The translations under genes were made by a program, and so were the position numbers. Of a DNA stretch of 7,517 nucleotides, positions 1 through 6,216 are shown piece by piece. Position 1 is the first letter of the stretch. Each line of letters opens with the position of its first letter. The stretch comes from a bacterium. GTDB lineage: Bacteria > UBP14 > UBA6098 > B30-G16. The stretch lies in contig JALTEE010000272.1 of NCBI GenBank assembly GCA_027007865.1, forward strand, positions 1 through 7,517. Direction: 5' to 3'. Below the pieces are notes generated by a model. The model was not told the DNA's origin. It searched no databases and worked only from the letters and a program-made list of their open reading frames with translations.

Positions 1-8
1 GAATTATT

Positions 9-944
9 ATGTCTATAAATTTGAAGCAGATTGCCGGCGAACGGGATTTGCTCGCACCTGGTCATCGCGCTTGCGCAGGCTGTGCTGGTGCGTCGATTTT
101 AAGAATGGTAACCCACGCCGCTGGACCAAACACCGTCGTAGGACTTGCTACGGGATGTATGGAAGTTGTTACCACAATTTATCCATACACAGCCTGGCGG
201 ATACCATACATTCACAATGCTTTTGAAAATGTTGCCGCTACAATTTCTGGTGTCGAAGCGGCATATCGTTCATTGAAACGAAAGGGCAAAATCGATAAAG
301 AAATTAAATTCATCGCTATCGGCGGAGACGGCGGCACTTACGACATCGGCATTCAATCGCTTTCCGGCGCTATGGAGCGTGGACATAATATGGTCTATAT
401 CTGCTACGACAACGAAGCGTATATGAACACGGGAATTCAGCGTTCGGGCGCAACACCATTCGGTGCCGCGACATCGACAACACCAGCGGGAAAGAAAATC
501 CCCGGCAAACAGCAACATCGAAAACCATTGACGGAAATCCTTGTCGCACACGAAATTCCCTATGCCGCACAGGCAGCACCACACAATTTTATGGACCTTA
601 TGCGAAAAGTTCAAAAAGCGCTCGAAGTGGATGGACCTGCATTTATCAATGTTCTGATGCCGTGCCCTGTGGGATGGCGTTTCTCTGAAAATCTCTCTAT
701 GGAAATGTCGCGCAAAGCAACAGACTCCTGTTTTTGGCCACTATTCGAAGTGGAAAACGGCAAGTGGAAACTCAATTACAATCCCGAAAAAAGCGGGAAG
801 AAAATTTCCCTCGAGGAATGGATAAAACCGCAGGGACGATTTAAGCATGTTTTTGCTCCACAAAATAGATATCTTATCGACGAAGAGCAAGCGTGGGTCG
901 ATAAGCGCTGGGGCGAATTGAAAAAGAAATGCGGCGTGGAATAG
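9..944 (+). CDS. porB: Pyruvate:ferredoxin oxidoreductase, beta subunit (PorB-like, TPP-binding)
   Basis: This 311-residue protein is the thiamine-diphosphate-binding subunit of a 2-oxoacid:ferredoxin oxidoreductase, most likely the pyruvate enzyme. That enzyme converts pyruvate and CoA to acetyl-CoA and CO2 and reduces ferredoxin in the cytoplasm of anaerobes. The N-terminus has PGHRACAGCAG (residues 17-27), typical of PorB. Cys22, Cys25, Cys50 and Cys219 (MPCPVGW) are the expected ligands of the proximal 4Fe-4S cluster. The TPP/Mg motif begins at GGDGG (105-109) and ends at the Asn of YDNEAYMNTG (133-142). Length fits stand-alone PorB subunits. The start gives the expected N-terminus, but only eight bases lie upstream, so its ribosome binding site is not visible. 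No alpha, gamma or delta subunit follows, so these presumably lie upstream outside the window. Substrate could be another 2-oxoacid, but the CAGC and PCPVGW contexts favour pyruvate. Confidence 0.93.
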   Translation: MSINLKQIAGERDLLAPGHRACAGCAGASILRMVTHAAGPNTVVGLATGCMEVVTTIYPYTAWRIPYIHNAFENVAATISGVEAAYRSLKRKGKIDKEIKFIAIGGDGGTYDIGIQSLSGAMERGHNMVYICYDNEAYMNTGIQRSGATPFGAATSTTPAGKKIPGKQQHRKPLTEILVAHEIPYAAQAAPHNFMDLMRKVQKALEVDGPAFINVLMPCPVGWRFSENLSMEMSRKATDSCFWPLFEVENGKWKLNYNPEKSGKKISLEEWIKPQGRFKHVFAPQNRYLIDEEQAWVDKRWGELKKKCGVE

Positions 945-1026
945 AAATCCCGCAATATCAGGATTGACCTTTGCACTTCGCCATCTATCGAGGTTTCTCA
1001 TTATTCTCTTGCAAATCGTATATTGC

Positions 1027-1068
1027 AGTATCCGTAGGGGTTTGGTGCGCCAAACCCCTACGGATACT
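1027..1068. repeat. Perfect 19-bp inverted repeat (hairpin) in the convergent intergenic gap
   Basis: Arm AGTATCCGTAGGGGTTTGG (1027-1045) is followed by the loop TGCG (1046-1049) and the exact reverse complement of the arm (1050-1068). The 19 pairs are uninterrupted. The hairpin sits one base beyond the stop codon of the minus-strand secreted-protein gene (1070-1072) and about 80 bases after the porB stop, between converging genes. It could block read-through from both sides, but neither flank has a T-tract, so it is not a canonical intrinsic terminator. The GTAGGGG...CCCCTAC core resembles small palindromic elements scattered through many bacterial genomes, so a REP/MITE-like repeat is an equally good reading. 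The structure is seen directly; its role is inferred. Confidence 0.85.
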
Positions 1069-1069
1069 A

Positions 1070-2476
1070 CTACCTTACCAGCACCATTTTCCTGCTCAAC
1101 TGTATCTCTCTGCTCTGCAATTTCAGAAGATATGTTCCACTCGGGACATCTGCGCCGACAGCGTCTTTGCCATTCCAGATAACAGAATATCTTCCCTGTG
1201 CGGAAATATTTTTGGCGAGAGTGCGAATTTTTTTGCCGTTCAAATCGTAAATGGAAAGATTTGCGGGAGAATCGAGATTTTTATCGATATCAAATTCGAT
1301 TGCAGTAGCGGAATTAAAGGGATTTGGCGAATTTTGATATAGAACACTTTTCGATGGCGGAAATCCGTTTTTCGATACTATACCGCTAATTTCGCCGAAT
1401 ACGACAATCGGGAGCAGTAATGTATCGTAATCTTCTGTGAGCGTGAATTGGTGGTTCACAAATGGCGGAAGCGGTTCGTTATCGGTGCCGTCGGTTGTGA
1501 ATTTATATTCCACATCGCGGTATGTCCCCGCGGGGAAAAGAATTATCGTAGTGTAAATGCCATCACTCGCAGTTTCATCGCCGTGAGTTCCATCGTCGTA
1601 AATTCGGTCGGCATCTGTCCAGCCGTCATCCCACCCCCAGTGAAGCGGCGGTTGATTGCCCGCGATAAATGCCGAATCGACAGTTTCTCCCGACATATCC
1701 ACGCGGAAAAGCACCGATACATCCTGTGTGCTTTTATTCTCCCAGTAATCAAGCGGGAGATTTTGGTCGGGCGACGAATCGTCTATATCGAGTGTGCGGT
1801 TTGCGACTTCTTCCCAGATGCCGTTGTTGAGATATTTATATTCTTGATGGCGCGATGCGCCTGCGGGAATCGTATATGAGCCTTCGTAAATGCCATCGGT
1901 ATCGCTGTCCGAAAGAACGATTTCGTCGGTTGCCCAGTCGTTAAATGTTCCTGCGACAGTGACGGGTTCTTCTGCACCAACCCAATTCATATTCACCGAA
2001 AAATGAATTGTAACATCGCTCGTTGTAGGATTTACGGGATGATATGTCAGCGGTTCGCTCTCCGTGGCGGGATTTCCGAGTTGGTCGTTTCCCTGACAGG
2101 TAGATGTGTCGGTGGAATCGTATGCCAGACAATATATTTCGATGTCGGTGTCCGCGGTGAGTTCCGATGAGGGAATCGTTCCTCTGTATTCGTCATTGTT
2201 CCCGACATCGACATTGTATATCATCGTGAGTGAATTCCATTCCGTCGTTCCCGCATTTCGATAGAATAGAGTTGCGGCGAGTCCTTCGCCAGGCGCAGTA
2301 GAATCCGCATCGGTAACGCCGTCCTTCCATATCTGGAAATAGACGGTAAGGTCTTCGGCGGAATTTAGTTCTGTGCCATCGTTGGGATAGACATTTCCGC
2401 ACCAGCCGATTTCGGCGAAAATAGACGACACAAAGAACAATAACGCTCCAAACACAATCAAAAATATCCTAAACAT
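1070..2476 (-). CDS. Secreted multidomain protein: two carbohydrate-binding-like E-set modules and an FlgD/T9SS-like C-terminal domain
   Basis: This 468-residue exported protein has no recognised catalytic domain. Residues 1-21 form a signal peptide (hydrophobic stretch, likely cleavage after SIFA). Residues 22-150 look like a beta-rich module with Cys26, Cys116 and Cys127. Residues 154-244 (VTIHFSVNMNW, VTVAGTFNDWATDE, GIYEGSYTIPAG, EYKYLNNGIWE) and 252-357 (VSVLFRVDMSG, AFIAGNQPPLHWGWDD, GIYTTIILFPAGTYRDVEYKF) have the pattern of CBM20/CBM48-type E-set domains that bind starch or glycogen-like glucans. Residues 379-468 (YQNSPNPFNSATAIEF, LSIYDLNGKKIRTL, GRYSVIWNGKDAVGADVPSG, SRKMVLVR) match the FlgD-Ig-like/type IX sorting-type C-terminus of FCB bacteria. 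The start is supported by a strong AGGAGG six bases upstream (2483-2488). It lies 17 bases after lptB, so it is probably cotranscribed. A surface glucan-binding role is inferred, not shown. Confidence 0.85.
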   Translation of the reverse strand: MFRIFLIVFGALLFFVSSIFAEIGWCGNVYPNDGTELNSAEDLTVYFQIWKDGVTDADSTAPGEGLAATLFYRNAGTTEWNSLTMIYNVDVGNNDEYRGTIPSSELTADTDIEIYCLAYDSTDTSTCQGNDQLGNPATESEPLTYHPVNPTTSDVTIHFSVNMNWVGAEEPVTVAGTFNDWATDEIVLSDSDTDGIYEGSYTIPAGASRHQEYKYLNNGIWEEVANRTLDIDDSSPDQNLPLDYWENKSTQDVSVLFRVDMSGETVDSAFIAGNQPPLHWGWDDGWTDADRIYDDGTHGDETASDGIYTTIILFPAGTYRDVEYKFTTDGTDNEPLPPFVNHQFTLTEDYDTLLLPIVVFGEISGIVSKNGFPPSKSVLYQNSPNPFNSATAIEFDIDKNLDSPANLSIYDLNGKKIRTLAKNISAQGRYSVIWNGKDAVGADVPSGTYLLKLQSREIQLSRKMVLVR

Positions 2477-2482
2477 ACTGAA

Positions 2483-2488
2483 CCTCCT
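2483..2488 (-). promoter_or_regulatory. Consensus Shine-Dalgarno site for the secreted-protein gene
   Basis: On the minus strand AGGAGG lies six bases before the ATG at 2476 and inside the 17-base gap after the lptB stop. A full-consensus site suggests the secreted protein is translated independently of lptB and relatively strongly. Confidence 0.8.
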
Positions 2489-2493
2489 CGGTA

Positions 2494-3267
2494 TTACATC
2501 TTAAATTTTTCTCCCAAATAGATTTCTCTTGCCTTCGGGTCGTTTAATAAAAATTGAGAATCTCCCTCGATGAGGATTTTTCCCTCGAAGATAATATATG
2601 CTCTATCCACAATCGACAGGACTTCGCGGACATTGTGGTCTGTGATGAGAATTCCGATGCCCTTTTCACGCAATCCGACGATGAGTCTTTGTAGTTCTCC
2701 GACAACGATGGGGTCGATACCTGCGAACGGTTCGTCGAGCAGTAGAAATTTCGGGTCGGCACATAATGCTCTGGCAACTTCTACTCTGCGCCGTTCGCCG
2801 CCCGACAATGTAAATGCCTTTTGCTTGCGAAGTTTCTCGATAGAAAGTTCATCTAAAAGTTTTTCCAACTTTTCTCGACGCTGCTTCGGATGTAGCGGCA
2901 TAAATTCGAGTATCGCTGAAAGATTTTCCTCAACGGTGAGCGAACGGAACACAGACGCTTCCTGCGGTAGATATGCTAATCCCATTCGTGCGCGGCGATA
3001 CATCGGCATTTTTGTCATTTCGACATCGCTTAAAAAAACTGCGCCATCGTTCGGGCGAATCATTCCCGTAATCATATAAAATGTTGTCGTCTTTCCAGCG
3101 CCGTTGGGACCGAGTAGTCCGACGACTTCGCCCGGATGAACTTCGATGTCTATTCCCGCAACAGCGAGTTTTTTACTATAGCGCTTAACGAGTCCACGCG
3201 TCATAAGCGCAAGGCTCGAGTTCGTTTCTGCTTCACTTTTTTTTATTTCACTCGGATTCGAGTTCAT
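2494..3267 (-). CDS. lptB: LPS export ABC transporter ATP-binding protein LptB
   Basis: LptB is the cytoplasmic ATPase of the LptB2FGC complex, which extracts LPS from the inner membrane and pushes it across the periplasm. The 257-residue protein has Walker A GPNGAGKT (53-60), Q-loop LPQEASVF (Gln102), signature LSGGERRR (154-161), Walker B FLLLDEPFAGID with catalytic Glu179, and the switch His211 in ITDHNVRE. LPQEASVFRSLTVEEN and the C-terminal FLLNDPKAREIYLGEKFKM are characteristic of LptB rather than other ABC ATPases. The ATG at 3267 overlaps the HEPN gene by 20 bases and has only a weak AAGG upstream. It gives a Ser/Glu/Lys-rich N-terminal extension of 21 residues. The ATG at 3204 (MTRGLVKRYS) would give a typical LptB N-terminus but has no visible Shine-Dalgarno, so the start is uncertain. 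lptF and lptG are not in the window. Confidence 0.95.
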   Translation of the reverse strand: MNSNPSEIKKSEAETNSSLALMTRGLVKRYSKKLAVAGIDIEVHPGEVVGLLGPNGAGKTTTFYMITGMIRPNDGAVFLSDVEMTKMPMYRRARMGLAYLPQEASVFRSLTVEENLSAILEFMPLHPKQRREKLEKLLDELSIEKLRKQKAFTLSGGERRRVEVARALCADPKFLLLDEPFAGIDPIVVGELQRLIVGLREKGIGILITDHNVREVLSIVDRAYIIFEGKILIEGDSQFLLNDPKAREIYLGEKFKM

Positions 3268-3649
3268 CTTCGACCTTTTCTATTAGATGTTGAACAAGCG
3301 GTGGAAATTTTTCTATGAAGATATAGATTTCTTCCGCAAGATTTTCGTTATATATATGCGTTGCCCGATTTCTATTTTCAAGAGAGATTAGCCATTTATC
3401 GGTATCATCGATGATTTCTGCAGCAAAAGCCTGCCTAATACATTGTCTCGGACTATTACAAAAAATTCCGAGATAATTTAAGACCGATTTCATTAATTTC
3501 CAGGAAATCTCGAATGTATATTCGAATCTTTTAATTGCCGAATCTCGCGTGAATTCATTTTCGGGCTGCTGCAATGCTTTCGTCAGCATTTTTAAGGCTC
3601 GACTAAGTGCATCCATTCTGGCGGCGATTGATTTTTCATCTTTTTCCAT
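3248..3649 (-). CDS. HEPN-domain protein, HI0074/HepT-like (nucleotidyltransferase partner; putative RNase toxin)
   Basis: This 133-residue all-helical protein is the HEPN partner of the nucleotidyltransferase encoded just upstream. It resembles the HI0074 'nucleotidyltransferase substrate-binding' branch: RDSAIKRFEYTFEISWKLMK (35-54), NSPRQCIRQAF (65-75) and DKWLISLENRNRATHIYNE (84-102). RNRATHIY (93-100) fits the R-x4-H-x-Y motif exactly, with Arg93, His98 and Tyr100. In characterised HepT toxins Arg and His form the ribonuclease centre and the Tyr is AMPylated by MntA. Toxicity has been shown for HepT relatives; for the HI0074 branch it is less certain, so toxin is an inference. The start at 3649 is supported by GGGAGG eleven bases upstream. 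The gene overlaps the upstream MNT gene by 58 bases and lptB by 20. Two hand-counted 60-base lines here are about 33-37% GC, against about 47-52% in lptB, which hints at acquisition. Confidence 0.88.
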   Translation of the reverse strand: MEKDEKSIAARMDALSRALKMLTKALQQPENEFTRDSAIKRFEYTFEISWKLMKSVLNYLGIFCNSPRQCIRQAFAAEIIDDTDKWLISLENRNRATHIYNENLAEEIYIFIEKFPPLVQHLIEKVEDELESE

Positions 3650-3930
3650 ATTATCACTTTCCTCCCTGCAATTTTCCTGAAATTGTCATCTACCACACTA
3701 AAATCTACCACATCGACTAAATATGGTATATCCGATAAGTCCAGTTTCTCTTTGATATTCAATATATTGAGCAGCGGCAATGGACCCTGTGGCGAAAAGA
3801 TTCCGACATCGAAATCGGCTCTGTCGTTATTTATCCCCATAGCGCGAGAACCGAATAGAAATACCCACAAATCATAATTAAGTAAATTGTCTACGATAAT
3901 TTCTTTGATTCTCGATTCTATATCGCTCAT
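3592..3930 (-). CDS. MNT-family minimal nucleotidyltransferase (MntA-like; putative antitoxin)
   Basis: This 112-residue protein is a minimal nucleotidyltransferase. GSRAMGINNDRADFD (27-41) fits the G-S-x10-D-x-D active-site motif, with metal ligands Asp39 and Asp41. A third acidic residue is likely Asp73 in LVDVVDF. Family members paired with HEPN proteins act as antitoxins in MntA-HepT (type VII) systems by transferring AMP from ATP to the HEPN Tyr. The motifs are seen; that this pair works in the same way is inferred. The ATG at 3930 overlaps the lptC stop as ATGA, and GGGAG lies nine bases upstream (3940-3944). The last dozen or so residues, beyond VIIWKK, lie in the overlap with the HEPN gene and look non-conserved. 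All three catalytic acids appear intact, so it is not an obvious pseudogene. Confidence 0.9.
   Translation of the reverse strand: MSDIESRIKEIIVDNLLNYDLWVFLFGSRAMGINNDRADFDVGIFSPQGPLPLLNILNIKEKLDLSDIPYLVDVVDFSVVDDNFRKIAGRKVIIWKKMKNQSPPEWMHLVEP
3661..3666 (-). promoter_or_regulatory. Shine-Dalgarno for the HEPN gene, inside the MNT coding region
   Basis: Minus-strand GGGAGG lies eleven bases before the ATG at 3649. It supports that start over the internal ATG at 3616, and so supports a genuine 58-base overlap with the MNT gene. Confidence 0.6.
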
Positions 3931-4460
3931 TGTTCGATTCTCCCGCTCACTTTTTTCACGCGAATTTTTTTAAAACTTGCATCGGAAACGAATCCGACAC
4001 CATCGATGACTTCTGCGCCACGAATGATTTTCACTTTCGAATTGCTCTCTATCATTTGTGCTCTTGGATTCCAGCGCAACGAATCAGAAAATAGTTCTGT
4101 TCCATCGGGCGCAGTGAGATGAACATCGCCGAATACTTCGACTTCGCTTCTGCGGCGACCTCGACCCTTTTTAACAACTCCCGAATCAGCAACCATACCG
4201 CCATCGGCAATGCTGTCTTTATCGCTAAAAAAATCGACTTTGATATTCCAGCCCCAAGTCAACTTCTTGCGCTCCTCCATTCTTGTAGCATATAAAATCG
4301 CTTGCAGATTGCCTTCTTCGGTAAAGTATATTTTGACTGTATCGGCGCTCGTGCTGCTACCAACCTCTTTTGTTTGTGCGCTGCTATTTTCGTTCGAGCA
4401 ACTAATAAAAAGCGCAATCGAAAATATCGATAATAAAATTATTTGAATAATGCTTTTCAT
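3927..4460 (-). CDS. lptC: LPS export protein LptC, lipoprotein form
   Basis: LptC is the periplasmic, inner-membrane-anchored part of the LPS transport machine; it passes LPS from LptB2FG to LptA. The 177-residue protein has an N-terminal hydrophobic segment (4-19) ending in LFISC, a lipobox-like site with Cys21 as the likely lipidated residue. This suggests a lipoprotein rather than the transmembrane-anchored LptC of E. coli. The mature part shows the repeated beta-strand pattern of the LptC/OstA fold: VFGDVHLTAPDGTELFSDSL (109-128), VKIIRGAEVIDGVGF (143-157), and a final VKKVSGRI (168-175). Residues 98-104 are an unusually basic KGRGRRR stretch. Its start is 34 bases after the upstream ATPase stop, with a weak AGGA. 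The stop overlaps the MNT start. No lptA follows directly, which is unusual for an lptC-lptB neighbourhood. Confidence 0.85.
   Translation of the reverse strand: MKSIIQIILLSIFSIALFISCSNENSSAQTKEVGSSTSADTVKIYFTEEGNLQAILYATRMEERKKLTWGWNIKVDFFSDKDSIADGGMVADSGVVKKGRGRRRSEVEVFGDVHLTAPDGTELFSDSLRWNPRAQMIESNSKVKIIRGAEVIDGVGFVSDASFKKIRVKKVSGRIEQ
3940..3944 (-). promoter_or_regulatory. Shine-Dalgarno for the MNT gene, inside the end of lptC
   Basis: Minus-strand GGGAG lies nine bases before the ATG at 3930. Together with the ATGA stop/start overlap, it points to translational coupling of the nucleotidyltransferase to lptC. Confidence 0.6.
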
Positions 4461-4494
4461 CGTAGTCCTGCTTTTCTACTTCTGCGAAAATGTT

Positions 4495-6138
4495 TTATTC
4501 ATCTCCCGGCATTTTTGGCACAACCCTCACAACCTCGTGTAGCGATGTCTCTCCTGCGAGCACCATTTTCATCGCTTTTTTCCACATTGTCTCAATTTTT
4601 GCCGCTCTTGCGTGTTCGAGTAATTTATCCAATGAGGGCGTTGGTATCAGGACATCGCGATTTATAAAACTTCCCGGTAGCAGTTCGAATACACCTTTTC
4701 GACCGATATATCCTGTTCCATTGCACTTTTCACAGCCTCGTGGATGATATAGCAACACGCCTTCGACTTCCGTCTGCATCTTGCAAGCGGGACACAAAGT
4801 TCTAATAAGCCTCTGCCCTATTATCAAATTTATCGTATTAGATAGCAAAAACGGCTCTATTCCAAGGTCGATAAGACGCAAAACACTTTCGAATGTGTTT
4901 CTTGTGTGAAGCGTGGTCAGGACAAGATGCCCCGTGTATGCTGCTCTAATGGCTATACTCGCGGTATCTTGGTCGCGGATTTCGCCGACAAAAATAACAT
5001 CGGGGTCCATTCTCAAAACCGCACGCAAAGCCTCGTTGAATGTCAAACCTTTGCTCTCATCGATTTGTATCTGGTTTATAAGCGGCAAGAATTCTTCGAC
5101 GGGGTCTTCGAGCGTGATTATTTTCTTCTCGGGCGTATTTATCCTTCGAAGAATTGCGTATAATGTGGTTGTTTTACCGCTTCCTGTGGGACCACATACA
5201 ATTATCAATCCGCCCGGCTTAAAAATATTTTCAGCGATAAGTCCGAGTTCGGAACGACTCAATCCAAGTTTATCTATGGAAGCGATATTCATACCTTTTC
5301 CCGAATACCGAATCGCTGCGTTTTCACCTTTAATCGTAGGAATCGTCTCTATTCGCATAGTGTATTTTTCACTACTGTGCTCGAACCGAAATCCCCCGGT
5401 CTGCGGAATCTCGTGAATGGAAATGTCCATTTTAGACATTATTTTTAAACGCGATATTACATTTTCGTGAAATAATTTTGGAACTCTGTATTTTTCGTGA
5501 AGAACGCCGTTAATCCTATATCGAATATGAGAATACTGCACATCCGCTTCGATATGAAGGTCGCTCGCTCCGAGTTCGATTCCTTTTACGAGGAGCATAT
5601 TAACAAATTTTACAATACTACCCTTAGTTTCCTTAACTTCAACTCCTTCTTGCACCGATTTATCGATTGCGGTTTCGTATTTATCCTCCACCTGAGCGGG
5701 CAGTATTTCCTGCGCATCGCTTATATGGAGCAGCGCCTCGTCAATTTTCGACGGTTCGACTATTGCAGGTTCGATTCTATATGTCGATGCAAATTCCGCC
5801 ATTTCGATTGCGAAATAATTCATAGGGTCGTCCATTGCAACGACGAGCATATTGTTCTCGATTTTATATGGAATGAGACGATACTTTTGACATATATCCT
5901 TCGGAACTAACGAGAGCACATTCGGGTCGAGTTCGTTTATATCGAGATGAATTCGCACGAAATTTCGTTGCTGACTAACAAGGTCGGTAATCAATTTTTC
6001 CGTAACCATACCGAGCTCTACCAATATTTGTCCAAGTTTTCCGCCTTTTTCCTCCTGCACTTTCAGAGCATATTCCAGTTGATTATCGTTTAATATCCCT
6101 GTTTCGAGCAGTAATTCACCTAATTTTTTCTTCGCCAT
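4495..6138 (-). CDS. Type IV pilus / type II secretion assembly ATPase (PilB/GspE family) with MshEN-like N-terminus
   Basis: This 547-residue cytoplasmic hexameric ATPase would power pilus extension or type II secretion. Residues 5-28 and 34-57 are two 24-residue repeats (KLGELLLETGI..., KLGQILVELGM...) with a five-residue spacer. This is the layout of the cyclic-di-GMP-binding MshEN domain, although the usual leading Arg is Lys in both. The ATPase core has Walker A GPTGSGKT (316-323), the Asp box ITLEDPVE (342-349), Walker B DPDVIFVGEIRD (378-389) and the His box YTGHLVLTTLHT (401-412). A zinc tetracysteine motif follows (Cys449, Cys452, Cys469, Cys472). The C-terminus is full length. The start is supported by GGGGG six bases upstream (6145-6149). 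No pilin, PilC or PilT gene lies nearby, so PilB and GspE cannot be separated. It probably heads the operon leading into lptC. Confidence 0.93.
   Translation of the reverse strand: MAKKKLGELLLETGILNDNQLEYALKVQEEKGGKLGQILVELGMVTEKLITDLVSQQRNFVRIHLDINELDPNVLSLVPKDICQKYRLIPYKIENNMLVVAMDDPMNYFAIEMAEFASTYRIEPAIVEPSKIDEALLHISDAQEILPAQVEDKYETAIDKSVQEGVEVKETKGSIVKFVNMLLVKGIELGASDLHIEADVQYSHIRYRINGVLHEKYRVPKLFHENVISRLKIMSKMDISIHEIPQTGGFRFEHSSEKYTMRIETIPTIKGENAAIRYSGKGMNIASIDKLGLSRSELGLIAENIFKPGGLIIVCGPTGSGKTTTLYAILRRINTPEKKIITLEDPVEEFLPLINQIQIDESKGLTFNEALRAVLRMDPDVIFVGEIRDQDTASIAIRAAYTGHLVLTTLHTRNTFESVLRLIDLGIEPFLLSNTINLIIGQRLIRTLCPACKMQTEVEGVLLYHPRGCEKCNGTGYIGRKGVFELLPGSFINRDVLIPTPSLDKLLEHARAAKIETMWKKAMKMVLAGETSLHEVVRVVPKMPGDE
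4533..4797 (-). other. Zinc-binding tetracysteine and C-terminal segment of the assembly ATPase
   Basis: Two Cys pairs, CPAC (449-452) and CEKC (469-472), are separated by 16 residues and followed by NGTGYIGRKGVFELLP. This is the C-terminal metal-binding element seen in GspE and many PilB proteins and generally absent from PilT retraction ATPases. It therefore supports an assembly (extension/secretion) rather than a retraction role. Confidence 0.75.
5968..6126 (-). other. Tandem MshEN-type motif (putative cyclic-di-GMP-binding) in the assembly ATPase
   Basis: Residues 5-28 and 34-57 of the ATPase align with each other over 24 positions: K-L-G-x-x-L-[LV]-x-x-G at the start, a Leu or Ile midway, and Gln at position 24. 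They are five residues apart. The MshEN domain, known as a high-affinity c-di-GMP receptor, has this geometry, usually with Arg at the first position. Here both first positions are Lys (5 and 34), a conservative change. The repeat is directly visible; ligand binding is inferred. Confidence 0.65.
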
Positions 6139-6144
6139 TTTAAT

Positions 6145-6149
6145 CCCCC
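6145..6149 (-). promoter_or_regulatory. Shine-Dalgarno for the assembly ATPase gene
   Basis: Minus-strand GGGGG followed by ATTAAA lies just before the ATG at 6138. It fixes the start and lies in the 78-base gap after the upstream gene. I saw no convincing promoter or terminator in that gap. Confidence 0.55.
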
Positions 6150-6216
6150 GAATGGATTGAATAGACGGCTTATGTCATTTGTTTAAAACATAAAACAGTA
6201 AACCAAAGTCCACCGT

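Noticed and set aside
270..614. Minus-strand open reading frame of 114 codons inside porB
   Set aside because: It overlaps the conserved TPP-binding region of porB, and its Cys/Arg-rich translation is typical of an antisense shadow.
945..1026. Possible small gene or RNA between porB and the hairpin
   Set aside because: There is no convincing start with a ribosome binding site and no stable structure apart from the hairpin listed separately. The short plus-strand frames starting near 964-971 run antisense into the secreted-protein gene.
1027..1068. Canonical rho-independent terminator
   Set aside because: The stem is strong but neither side has a run of T, so I list it as an inverted repeat with a possible termination role.
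1448..1879. Open reading frame of 143 codons antisense to the secreted protein
   Set aside because: It is fully inside a well-supported gene and its translation has no domain-like pattern.
2570..3079. Open reading frame of 169 codons on the plus strand, antisense to lptB
   Set aside because: It lies wholly opposite a gene with all ABC ATPase motifs, and its translation is Ser/Arg-rich without recognisable domains. It is a codon-bias shadow.
4913..5416. Open reading frame of 167 codons antisense to the assembly ATPase
   Set aside because: It lies opposite the Walker A and Walker B region of a clear ATPase, with no motif or ribosome binding site of its own.
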